Below, piece after piece: positions 11,465 to 22,032 of a DNA stretch of 64,000 nucleotides. The DNA comes from Glebionis coronaria. Its lineage: Eukaryota > Streptophyta > Magnoliopsida > Asterales > Asteraceae. Under the pieces are notes generated by a model. The model was not told the origin of the DNA, ran no database searches, and worked only from the letters and a program-made list of their open reading frames with translations. The stretch is taken from NCBI GenBank assembly GCA_025667525.1, contig CM046878.1, forward strand, positions 518,080,274-518,144,273. Reading direction: 5' to 3'. Each line of letters begins with the position of its first letter. Position 1 is the stretch's first letter. A program made the position numbers and the translations under genes.

Positions 11465-12420
11465 AAAACAGGTTTATGGGTTATTAAACGAGGTTTATGA
11501 ATATTAAACAAGGTTTATGGGTTATCAAACCAAAGGTTTTTGGGTTATTAAACGAAAGGTTTTTGGGTTATTAAACGAGGTTTAAATGAGGTTTATGAAT
11601 ATTAAACAAGGTTTATGGGTTATCAAACCAAAGGTTTTTGGGTTATTAAACGAAAGGTTTTTGGGTTATTAAACGAGGTTTAAATGAGGTTTATGAATAT
11701 TAAACAAGGTTTATGGGTTATCAAACCAAAGGTTTTTGGGTTATTAAACGAAAGGTTTTTGGGTTATTAAACGAGGTTTAAATGAGGTTTATGAATATTA
11801 AACAAGGTTTATGGGTTATCAAACCAAAAGTTTTTGGGTTATTAAACGAAAGGTTTTTGGGTTATTAAACGAGGTTTAAATGAGGTTTATGAATATTAAA
11901 CAAGGTTTATGGGTTATCAAACCAAAGGTTTTTGGGTTATTAAACGAAAGGTTTTTGGGTTATTAAACGAGGTTTAAATGAGGTTTATGAATATTAAACA
12001 AGGTTTATGGGTTATCAAACCAAAAGTTTTTGGGTTATTAAACGAAAGGTTTTTGGGTTATTAAACGAGGTTTAAATGAGGTTTATGAATATTAAACAAG
12101 GTTTATGGGTTATCAAACCAAAGGTTTTTGGGTTATTAAACGAAAGGTTTTTGGGTTATTAAACGAGGTTTAAACAAGGTTTATGCGTTATCAAACAAGG
12201 TTTATGGGTTATCAAACGAGAGGTTTTTGGGTTATTAAACGAGGTTTATGAATATTAAACAAGGTTTATGGGTTATCAAACCAAAGGTTTTTGGGTTATT
12301 AAACGAAAGATTTTTGGGTTATTAAATGAGGTTTAAACAAGGTTTATGCGTTATCAAACAAGGTTTATGGGTTATCAAACGAGAGGTTTTTGGGTTATTA
12401 AACGAGGTTTTTGGGTTATG
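11465..12420. repeat. 98-bp higher-order tandem array
   Basis: The marker ATATTAAACAAGG starts at 11501, 11599, 11697, 11795, 11893, 11991 and 12089, an exact 98-bp period over seven units, then at 12252 after a 163-bp variant unit. Each 98-bp unit is itself built of about 20-bp sub-repeats of GGTTTTTGGGTTATTAAACGA. Units look nearly identical by eye, suggesting recent expansion. Confidence 0.93.
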
Positions 12421-12587
12421 TTTCATAAGCCCACTTTTCGTGGCTTATTTTCAAGCTTTTCGGCTTATATAAGTTTATTATGGCATAATAAACGTATATA
12501 AGCCGATAAGTTTCAAAAAAGCCACAGCAAGTGAGCTTATAAAAAATAAGCCCAATATGCTGATTAATAAGCCCACTTTTTGTGGCG

Positions 12588-12806
12588 TAGGGGGTGTTTG
12601 TTTCGGCTTATGAGCTTATTTGATTTTGGCTTGTATTTCATAAGCCTCAATTTTCTGGCTCATTTTGAGACGTGTGGGCTTATATAAGTTTATCAAGATA
12701 TGATAAAAGTTATACAAGCCCACAAGTCTCAAAATAAGCCAGAAAATTGAGTGTTATGATATATAAGCCGAAATCAAATAAGCTCGTAAGCCGAAAATAC
12801 GCCCCC
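12588..12806. mobile_element. Hairpin MITE (GGGGTGTTTG family)
   Basis: Two arms of about 100 bp (from GGGGTGTTTGTTTCGGCTTA on the left to TAAGCCGAAAATACGCCCCC on the right) are near-complementary around a short centre near 12700. A related, slightly diverged copy sits at 10263-10475 in block A. GGGGTGTTTG-type ends are common in plant hAT-like MITEs. The neighbouring segments 12417-12587 and 12807-12970 form further, weaker inverted repeats, so the whole is a nest of palindromes. Confidence 0.7.
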
Positions 12807-13027
12807 TTATTTTCAAACTTTTCGGCTTATATAAGTTTATTATGACATAATGAACGTATATAAGCCGAAAAGTTTCAAAATAAGCCAAGCAAGCGAGCTT
12901 TTAAAAATTTGACCCAAATTCAAATAAGCCATAAGCCGGTTATATAAGCCGAAACAAACACCCCCCCCCATGATGTTATATTGTGATAAAATTGAAGATT
13001 TTTATTTGTAGAGTTTATTTAATAGTT

Positions 13028-13650
13028 CTGCTGTTTGGAGAACCTAGCAGTAGAGTAGCTTTTATCGTTGTAACGCGTTATTTGTAAAATCAGTGTTTAC
13101 GCTTATACAGTAGTTGATGTGCTGTGTGTTATGATCAAATGATATGCGCTATGTTATGATTAATAAAGTTTTTTTACTGGTATAATTACGACAGTTGTGT
13201 TTGGCAAAACTAGCGGTAGCGTGTAAATTTATTTCTGACTCTTGTTTGAGTAGAGTTTGTAAAACTAGGTTTCACCCTTTGGTTGCTAGTTGCTTGAAAA
13301 TGATGTGCTCTAAGTGTTACATCAAAATGCTGCGCTGTGTTATGATCATTAAAGTGAGATTTAGTATATGCAAGGGATATTTCTGTTTGTAGTTTTTACT
13401 TAAATAAATGGTTATGTACTCTCACTGTGTTACAAGTTTACTTTGGAGTTTAGTGCCAGTTGCGTTTGGAGAAACTAGCGCCAAAGCATCTTTGAGTAGA
13501 ATATGTAAAATGCTATATGTTACTTGACAAATTAAGAATTTCAGACACTAATTGCTTCAAAATGTTTTGCGCTACTTGTTTATCAACAAAGTGCTTAAAA
13601 CTACTATATTAAGAATGTAAAGGGTATAATTTCGGCGGATTATGTTTTAG
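13028..13650. repeat. Degenerate repeats upstream of DML gene
   Basis: Three diverged copies of a unit beginning GTGTTTGG(A/C)(G/A)AAACTAGCG (near 13033, 13197 and 13467), each followed by a TGCGCTGTGTTATGATCA-like and a TAAAGTGAGATTTAGTATA-like segment. The same unit heads blocks A (9670) and B (11265). It thus recurs at least five times between 9.66 and 13.65 kb. No coding function is seen. Confidence 0.65.
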
Positions 13651-13848
13651 TGATGAACATGGAAAATGCTCTAAACCCATATTAAGAATGTAGTAATTAG
13701 TACTAGTGTACGTATATTATAGTCACACTGTAGTTGCATGTTTTAATAAAGTGAGACTTAATATATATGATTAAGATTAGCACTATAATTCAACCATAGT
13801 TTCCTTATTTATCTGCTATTCGGTTTCTAATATTTATACATGCAGGTG

Positions 13849-16800
13849 ATGGAGAAAGACAGTGAACAACAAGCCGCTAAGTGTATGTTTTTTTAACTCT
13901 ACCATTAGGTTCTCGATTTTGGACGTGTTAATGTATTGGATTATTGATCACTTTCACAAACGACTTAATGAGTATTCCTCGTTTTGACTTTTGAGAGTCA
14001 AAATGCATTACTTCATGAAGTCATCAAGTTGACTGGATTTTTGAAGTTGAAAGTGCGAGACCATTGAAAGTCAAATTTTTGTCAAAATTGTTTTGTTTTG
14101 ACTTTTGAGTGTCAAAATGCAAGTCAAGTAGTGTGATATTGTTTCCTTTTGTGCAGATGACACAAGTTATGAGTATGAAGTTGATATCAAAGAAAGCAGG
14201 AAAAGACCCCGAACAAAGAAGCACAGACCGAAGATATATGACGACAGCAAACCAGACCCAAACCTAAATTCTCCAAAAGCACCCAGAACACCCAAAACCC
14301 CAAAAACACCAAATCCATTAACCCCAAATCGAGTACAAAGGAAGTGCCGTTCCAGCTCAAAAACGCCCACAACAGGCAAACGTGCACTCAAGTTTGATGT
14401 TGGAGACTTATCTAGAACAATCAATGATAATCAAGAATCAAATGGCCAAAAGTATCTTCACGTGTATCGGCGTCGTTTCAAGGCTAGGCCAAATGCGATA
14501 TGTCTTGACACCCCGGCATTTCAATTTTATATGAGGAGGGTTGAAGTAAATGGGAGAAAAGATGTAATTGTTTATCAAAGGAGGTATAAGAAACAAAGGG
14601 TAGAAAATGCACTCTCTGCCACGAAGAAAGTGGTAGATAAGAAAAAGAAAGTGTATGCCAATGTTGATCTCGATAACAACTCGTTGAGAGTGTGGAAAAG
14701 GCTCGTGGCGAATGGTGGTGAACCCATTGATGAAGAAAAGGACGAATGGTGGAAAAGGCAGGGTGTAAAATTTGGTAGGAGAATGGATTCGTTTCTAGAG
14801 AAAATGCATCATGTTCAAGGTATATATTTTTTTTCTGAATGCAATAATGATGGTTGAGTTTTGTTTTTACTAAGAAGGGTCACATTTATTTCAAGTCCAA
14901 TCCACTAGACATGTAAATGAACAGATTCAAACTGAAATAGATGAAAATGGCTTTTAGTTTCCACATTGTTGTGTGGTACCTCCAGATTTGAAAAATCATA
15001 ACGAGATGTGTGCATAATGACCTTCTGCTTTCTCTCTAGTATTAGCTGACCCAACTTATTGTTCTCATGTAGATCATTCATGGGTAATCGTAAACAGTAA
15101 GTTCTAGTTACATCTTTGAGTTCTTTGGTTTCCAGTTAGATTTTCATTAATCAGGGTATAACTAGAACTTACTGATGCCTCTGGAACCTCTGTCATGGCT
15201 ATATCCCAGTCAATAACCTTAACGAGGTGAATAACTGCATTTGAAAACCAAATAAATGACAGTTTTGTATAGCTTAACAGAAAATATTTCACAAACAGGA
15301 TAAGAATTGATTGACAAGCATCAGAATAGAGTACAAGAAAACTTAAGTTTGAAAAAAGAAGTGGCAAATGAGCTGGTTTGGCCGCCTGTAATATGTTAAT
15401 ACAGGATGGGCTATGTTGGCTTGCTAACATCTTAGTAAATTTGATAAAATTTATGTACTATAGTGATTGAAAAACTATAAAGTAATTTTTTTTCTGGTTG
15501 AAACGAAGTGATGTATAAGGCTTTAATCATTTAATACACGCTGAATCGTTTGATATGTTCGACCTAGTGACATGTCTCATTTTTATTAGCTATGTTATGA
15601 AATGTCATCCATTTTAGCTGTTGTAGATACCCCAGATTATAGGAATCATCTTAGATAGCAGCTTAATGTTAACCATTGTAGGCCTATGCATTGAGTATTA
15701 GCCTTCAAGTTTAGCCTTTTTTACTTGATATTTATCACTTGAAAGTGCATTGGCTGACTTAGACAAATTTTTCGCAGGAGATATGAGGTTCTCACCTTGG
15801 AAGGGTTCAGTTACTGACTCAGTTGTTGGAGCGTATTTAACTCAAAACGTTACTGACCATCTCTCAAGGTAAACATATTATGTTTCTTCGTACCCTGAAT
15901 TTTAGATTGTGAGCCAATTATTAGCTTCCCGTATTGTTGTGAGCTAATTTAGCTCAACTACGTTTATTTGGTTTTCGGAAGCCACATGGCACCAATAATA
16001 CCATGCTCATCTTAAACTCAGAGGCCATTTGACAATCATTAAAACACAAGGGTACAGTGTAAATTTGTTAATGCCAGGAATCGCATTAGCACAATCATTT
16101 CTTCTCTTTTAAAATGTCCAGAATAAGTATTACATTTTTCCAACGTGATAATAAGGGAAAACGTTCTCAACTTCCATATTCTAAGAACAATTTGCACAGC
16201 CTTTTAGTTATCAAGTTATCTGGTGCAATGTCGGTCATAAAGTTTTGTGTGTAACAATGTTTATTTTTCTTCAGCTCTGCTTTCATGTCAGTAGCTGCAA
16301 AATTCCCGCCTGAAATCAGGAACAAAGAACTTAGCTTCCATGATGAGTTCGCAAGCAGCCAAGAATCAGTCGCAAGTACTTCATGTCCTGATGCCTCTGG
16401 AACAACTGAGCCGGTGCAAGTCAAATTTTGTGGGTCATCACTATATGACAGCAATGGAGAAAGGATACTAAAGAAAGAGAAAAAGAAAGAAACCAAGATT
16501 GACTGGGATGGATTAAGGAAATCTTATTGCGGATGTGAAGAAGAAGTAAATGAAAAATACAAGGATGCAGTTGATTGGAATGCAGTTAGGCTTTGCGAAG
16601 TTACAACACTTGCTAATACCATAATTGAACGAGGAATGCATAACAAGCTAGCTAAGAGGATAAAGGTATATATAACTTAGTTACCTGACAGTCTCTAGCT
16701 TTTATTAAAATTGTTGTCTACTTACAAAAATTACTTTTGTTGACTTTTTAGTTTGACTTTCTAGACCGCATATATAAAGATCATGGAAGTCTTGATCTTG

Positions 16801-19800
16801 AGTGGTTAAGGAATGTCCCCCCACTTAAAGCTAAGTAAGTGATGTAACGAGTTATAATCATCAAAATAAGTTCTTAAGGTTTTGTATCTACCAAGGATTA
16901 GAGGTTAATCTTTTCCATGCTTATAGGGAATTCTTGCTCAGCTTTTTTGGATTGGGCTTGAAAAGCGTGGAATGCATAAGACTTCTATCACTCCATCACC
17001 TTGCTTTTCCTGTAAGGGTTTTTGACATTCAACTTTTTTATATCACGTATTGCATTGCAATTCAACTTTTATTACTTTGTGATAGGTCGACACGAACGTT
17101 GCTCGTGTGGCCACACGGCTAGGTTGGGTCCCACTACAATCCCTCCCTGATGATGTCCCAATTCACCATTTGAATGCGTAAGTATCTCACTATCTTGTTA
17201 CTTATGAGAAAATATCACGGAACTGGAGTATTAATATTTGATATATCATTCTAGGTACCCTCCTTCAAACAACATTCAGAAATACCTCTTCCCACGGCTG
17301 TGCACTCTTGGTAAAGAAAAACTGTAAGCTTTATCTTTCTTGCACTACCAGTTATTTTCATGTATATATATATTTATATGACTGTAATTTACTAGCAAAT
17401 GCCCCCATTACCAATCTGAAGTCTGACTTTTGTTTTGGAAAATCAAACCAGTATGACACATTTGTTCTTACTTTTTTATATATAATACAGTTCTTATAGC
17501 TAGTTTAATATACTTTTTGTATATAAATTAATTTCATAAGTTTGCTATGGTTGAAAAGAATCGTAATCACATATAGCGGACTTAGTCACTTTTGACTATT
17601 AAAAGACGAATATAGTTCCTTTCTCATAAATTTAACTGCTTGCTACTAACAAACATCAGATGCATCAGAAAGTTTAAGATAATTCATCATTGTATTTACT
17701 ACGAATCTTATTGCAAAACTTCTGATGCATACAGATACGAGCTGCACTGCCACTTGATCACATTTGGGAAGGCATGTTTTCCTTCGCCTCATTATCTCCA
17801 TTATAAGTTTTCTTTATTTATTTTATCGGAGTATAATATATATGTATTTTGTAGGTCTTTTGTACCAAGAGAAAGCCAAATTGCAGTGCTTGTCCGATGA
17901 AGGCAGAGTGCTTGCATTATGCAAGTGCCTTCCCTAGGTTTGTATGCCTATAATCTTTGTTGATACTAATTCTTAATGTTGGAGAAACATCATTCATACT
18001 TTTGGGATTAAATACTAACATAAATTTGTTAAATATAGTTGTAGGCTTGCAATTTCTGAATCCAACGGAAGTGGCAGTGTAACTTCAATCATGCCACTCG
18101 CAAATGAACCAATAATTGAACTTCCTCTATCTCCTGGGCCTGAAGCCGAAGACACATTCCCAGTTATAGAAGACATTGAAGATATGTGTAACCCACATAC
18201 ACCACCATCACCCTACTATTACCAAGCCGTAAACATGGGGTCAAGCTCTTATAGGCAAACTTGTGAACCAATAGTCGAAGTCCCCCCATCTCCCGAGCCA
18301 GAAGCAAATACGGGAGTGCCATTCATAGCCGACATAGAGGATTTAGTTTATGAGTCTGATGATGACGATGATGGTGGTGGTGATTATGACGGTGGTGGTG
18401 ATGATGGTGTTGATGATGATGATGGTGATCGTGACAATGGAATGTCACAAGCTCTGGCTCTTTCATCATTAGAAGCTCTTGACATTCTTGGGCCCAAGAA
18501 ATTCTCGCCCAAATGGAGGACTATGCATCTTGTGTAAGTTTGTAGTCTCTTAATCTCCATTTTATGTCATATATTTGTCGCTTTTTTTGTGTTATTGCTT
18601 TATTTTTTGCTCCTTTTTTGGAAACAAATGAGAATGAAATTTAATCATTTTAAATGCAGATATGAGCTCCCGAACGACCATCCCTGTTTGGCTGGGGTTA
18701 GTTTTCGTAACCTCCCTTATATCTTTTAATTGCTGCTAGCATGTACTTATTGGGTTCTGGTTATGTTTTATCCCTAATTGGTGGTTATACGGGTAAAAAC
18801 AAAACTTTACAATGTCAGCTGGTTCGTAAGCACCTGAGGTGTATTTATAATGCACAAAACTTTACAATTGAAACATATTGAAACATAGTATAGTTGTTTT
18901 GTAAATTGACATAAAATGTTATCCATTCTGACCCGTATGAAAAGAGTCAGTTTGGACCTGGACCCGTGATTACCTGTTACCACCCGCCCATTCTTGCCAA
19001 CTCTGTTAATATATAGGCAATAATGCAAACTACAATTTCAAAAAGAAAGAGTTGCACTATTTGGGGCAACCCAGGATTGAAACTAGTCATTTTTTGGTGA
19101 TAGATGAGTGTTAAATATTTTCTGAATCATCGGTATATGAATCTGTGTGCCTAAGATGCAATTTATATATATATATATATATAGTTTGAGGCAAGGGAAC
19201 CTGAAGATCCAACACCTTACCTCCTTTCCTTATGGTTTCCAGGTATTATATTCAATTTGTTAATGTTGATGTACAGGCTATTTTGGGTCTGTTGCCACTT
19301 ATAGTATTACAGCTCACAAACTCTCATACTGTCTTTTTTTCAAACAGGCGAGGATCGGAAGTCACCAGAATATTTGCATAATAGAACATGGATATTAAAC
19401 AAATCTAATGGTGAAGAAGAGGTCCAAGCAACAGTTCTGGTAAGAAAGTCGCGAACTACATATTATGATGCTATTTATATGACTTCGTATAATTTTGTAC
19501 TAAATACAAATATGCATCAACAGATTCCTTGCAGAACTGCAACCAGAGGGTCATTTCCACTTAACGGGACCTACTTTCAAGTCAATGAGGTATGTGTGCT
19601 TCTAAAAGATGCTTATTAGAGAGGTTGCAAAATTGGACAGTTGGGTAACTGAAAAAAATTTGATAGTTTTTGGTTGGGTTGGGTCTGGTCGGGTCTGATT
19701 AACTTGAGTTTCTGCCCAGTACTGCACATATATGCTTGAAACATGTCATATATGTGCAGACATATTGTGTCTATCTGGACAATATGTGTATCAAGAAAGA

Positions 19801-20797
19801 AACAGAAGGCGGATAGAGTCGAAAGGTAAAAAAATTCTTTGCCACGGAGAAGAAACCGGTTCCACTAAGATATATAATTTATATCTTAAATATTTTACCT
19901 ATACCCAAAACAAAGCCATTAGCGTGTCATATAGTACAATTTACATTGTTTTTATAAATAGTTTTATTCTAAAAAGATGGTTTAAGAGTTTATCCCTGAA
20001 AATTCACTTTATGAGACTCGTCTGTGTAGCTATAATGTTTTAGTTCTTTGACCCGTTGATGATAATCAGTAACCAAGATCACCCCATTCCTAAGTTATTT
20101 AACTGAAATTGCTACCTTTAATGTTTGCAAAATAATCCTGTAGGTCTTTGCTGACGATGAAACCAGTCATGTTCCACTGAAAGTGCCAAGAAATCAATTA
20201 CTCAATTTGCAGATACGGATACTGGGTTGTGGGACTTCTACCACGTCAATTCATAGAGGTGTGTGTATACAACATTTTTTTCTTCCAGATTTTAGTATTC
20301 TTATTAGCCTACTGAATGCTAACTTAACCACTCTGTATTTGATCAGGGCTATCAACCAGTGCCATTCAGCGCTTATTTTGCACAGGTATGTTGCGAAAAC
20401 TTCTTTCGATATTGGACAGTTTATATATAACGGGTAAAATAGATAGAATCAAACAATGTTGGCACCTTTAAAATTCTGTTGGAAAATCTTGGTAGATGAC
20501 TATGTTCGTGATGGTTCTCTGAGGGAGGGGCTAGCAGTTGTTGCTCCTTAAACTTTTGAAATAAACAATTTTTATTCAAAAGTAATAACCAACCCTTTGA
20601 AATTTTTAGTATTGTGATCTTGACGTTTACTGGATTATTGAAGTCACACTAGCCGTATTTATATATACTTTCTTAATATTGTTGCAGGGTCAATTTGTGT
20701 GAGGGGTTTCGATCGGAAAGCAAGGACGCCCATGCCTCTTCATTCAAGTTTCCACTCGACAAGGAGAAATAGCACTAGCAGCACTGGACTCGTATGA
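13849..20797 (+). CDS. DML: DEMETER/ROS1-like 5-methylcytosine DNA glycosylase
   Basis: Nuclear base-excision enzyme that removes 5-methylcytosine and nicks the strand, reversing DNA methylation. Exons: 13849-13882, 14157-14819, 15778-15868, 16275-16665, 16752-16834, 16927-17011, 17086-17177, 17255-17323, 17735-17771, 17855-17937, 18045-18533, 18660-18696, 19185-19242, 19348-19439, 19524-19589, 20144-20258, 20347-20385, 20688-20797; they join in phase to 877 codons plus TGA. Basic region at residues 26-37; domain A then FSPWKGSVTDSVVGAYLTQN from about 236; helix-hairpin-helix GPD core with GLGLKSVECIRLL (catalytic Lys about 433) and PVDTNV (Asp about 451); Fe-S cluster CX6CX2CX5C (about 518-534); Asp/Gly-rich insert in exon 11; C-terminal RRM-like part (GSFPLNGTYFQVNEVFA, VRGFDRKARTP). 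Shorter than the 1000-1900 residues usual in Arabidopsis paralogues: the N terminus and a Cys-containing linker appear reduced. The start is the first ATG after an acceptor-like AG at 13844-13845, so an upstream exon is possible. Confidence 0.93.
17772..17854 (+). other. Non-canonical GC-AG intron 9 of DML gene
   Basis: The codon match to the family (ITFGK then VFCTK) forces the donor to be GCATGT after 17771, with a normal AG acceptor at 17853-17854. All other introns of this gene fit GT-AG. This intron interrupts the gene just before the first Fe-S cysteine. Confidence 0.8.
18349..18443 (+). other. Acidic Asp/Gly-rich stretch within DML exon 11
   Basis: A GATGATGAC/GGTGGTGAT microsatellite-like run encodes about 30 residues, almost all Asp and Gly, between the Fe-S cluster and the C-terminal domain. 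It falls in the variable linker of the family and is probably a replication-slippage expansion tolerated as a disordered acidic segment. Confidence 0.75.
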
Positions 20798-21344
20798 CTC
20801 AGAAATTATTTCAAGACCCACCTTGTTATTGTAGAAAAAACTTCATATGTAAACCTGTATGAGCATTCAGAATGACCAGGATATAAAAGCTGAGAAATGC
20901 ACTTTATGGGAACAGGATGGTAGTTTTATTGGTTTTGAACACCCCACTGAGGTTAATACACTGATAAATCGATAATGAGAACATAAAGCTGCACCTCCTT
21001 GAAGGGGACACTGCAGTGACTTTAAGAAACGTTGGGCTGAGATGAACCACTTTCGATGACTGACGATTCCTTTCACACCAAGAACAGGTGCATACCAGAT
21101 CTTATGTATCACAATGAATTGTTAATTCCTCATTGTTTGTAACTAGTAATCTTCTTGATTGTAAGTAAATAAGTAATTCAGTAGATACGTGTGATATTCC
21201 TTAACGTCAGGATCCATGTTACAAGTTACATGTGCAAATGAACGTGTAGCAAATTTCTTGTCTAACTTATTATGCATTAGTTACGTGTCACTATCTTTCA
21301 TATTAATTTGTGTCACGTTTGGCGTAATTGGAAGAACCTGGTTT
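20798..21344 (+). other. 3' flank of DML gene, no further gene seen
   Basis: Probable 3' UTR and intergenic sequence, AT-rich, without a supported reading frame. No clear polyadenylation signal could be chosen with confidence. Confidence 0.5.
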
Positions 21345-21420
21345 GCATGATGAGTTCGCAAGTAGCGAAAACTCAGTCACAAGTACTTCATGTCCCGATG
21401 GCTCTGGAACCACTGGAACT
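21345..21420 (+). pseudogene. Duplicated fragment of DML exon 4
   Basis: About 75 bp closely match exon 4 of the upstream gene (16340-16410): the translated stretch HDEFASSENSVTSTSCPDGS parallels HDEFASSQESVASTSCPD. The similarity stops on both sides; no HhH-GPD core or other exon follows. It is a partial duplicate or the leftover of a decayed tandem paralogue. Confidence 0.8.
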
Positions 21421-22032
21421 GGTGTGGGTCAAGTGGTCAACCCCAATGATCACACCTTGTTCAAAGGGTCAACCCCGATAACTATACGTTCAATTCAAAT
21501 CCTTTCATTCTTCTACGATGAAGTACATTATGAAACAGCACTTACCATATCGGACCACTGGCTGTGACCCGTAGTTGGTTGGTTCCTGGCTGAAAACAAA
21601 AATCCACAAGCCATGTTGCATTGCAAGATAGACAAAGGGGCCTGTTTGTTAGCACAATTGTGGAGCATGCAAAAACGAGTGCACACTTACTAGCTCATAC
21701 GTGTTGTAGTGAGTGAGCCTGTGAATTTGGCTTATGACAAGTGACACTGTGGGTCATGTGGTGACATTATGTATAACCGGTGGTTGCTTCATATCCAAAC
21801 CCGTCATCAGACCACTACTAGGGAGCTTACCCACGAGCCTTGGTTGTTTGTTCGGAGCTTGTGGCCTAATGCTTCGGGGGGTCTCACTTGGAGGAGTGGA
21901 CATTGAAGGAAAACCAATGATAGATGATAACGGCTTGCTACTGCTACTGAAATGGTTGAATAACTCTTTGCATCTTTTGGCAACGATGCCTTCTAGGGCC
22001 AATCTAAATAGTGCATTATTGGCAATAATGAG
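21421..22032. other. Unassigned sequence between DML fragment and gypsy LTR
   Basis: Holds a minus-strand open frame covering about 21754-22113 whose 5' part lies in the LTR; the unique part is serine/proline-rich with no domain I recognise. It may be a host exon cut by the retrotransposon or chance. Not called as a gene. Confidence 0.35.

Larger units (their letters stand above)
11262..12970. repeat. Duplicated repeat block, copy B
   Basis: Colinear with block A but longer: the tandem array is expanded to nearly 1 kb and the right end continues to a C-rich terminus (CCGAAACAAACACCCCC) missing from A. Lies directly upstream of the DML gene's 5' region. Confidence 0.8.

Noticed and set aside
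11465..12420. Interstitial telomere repeat
   Set aside because: TTTGGGTTATTAAACGA contains TTTGGG and looks telomere-like, but the plant telomere unit TTTAGGG in tandem is absent and the true period is 98 bp.
14167..14424. Minus-strand frames over DML exon 2
   Set aside because: Shadows of the Lys/Pro-rich coding exon on the other strand.
15104..15430. Minus-strand 108-codon frame in the large second intron of the DML gene
   Set aside because: No recognised domain. A 16-base match to exon 4 (CTGATGCCTCTGGAAC) near 15172 was noted but is too short to claim a duplicated exon.
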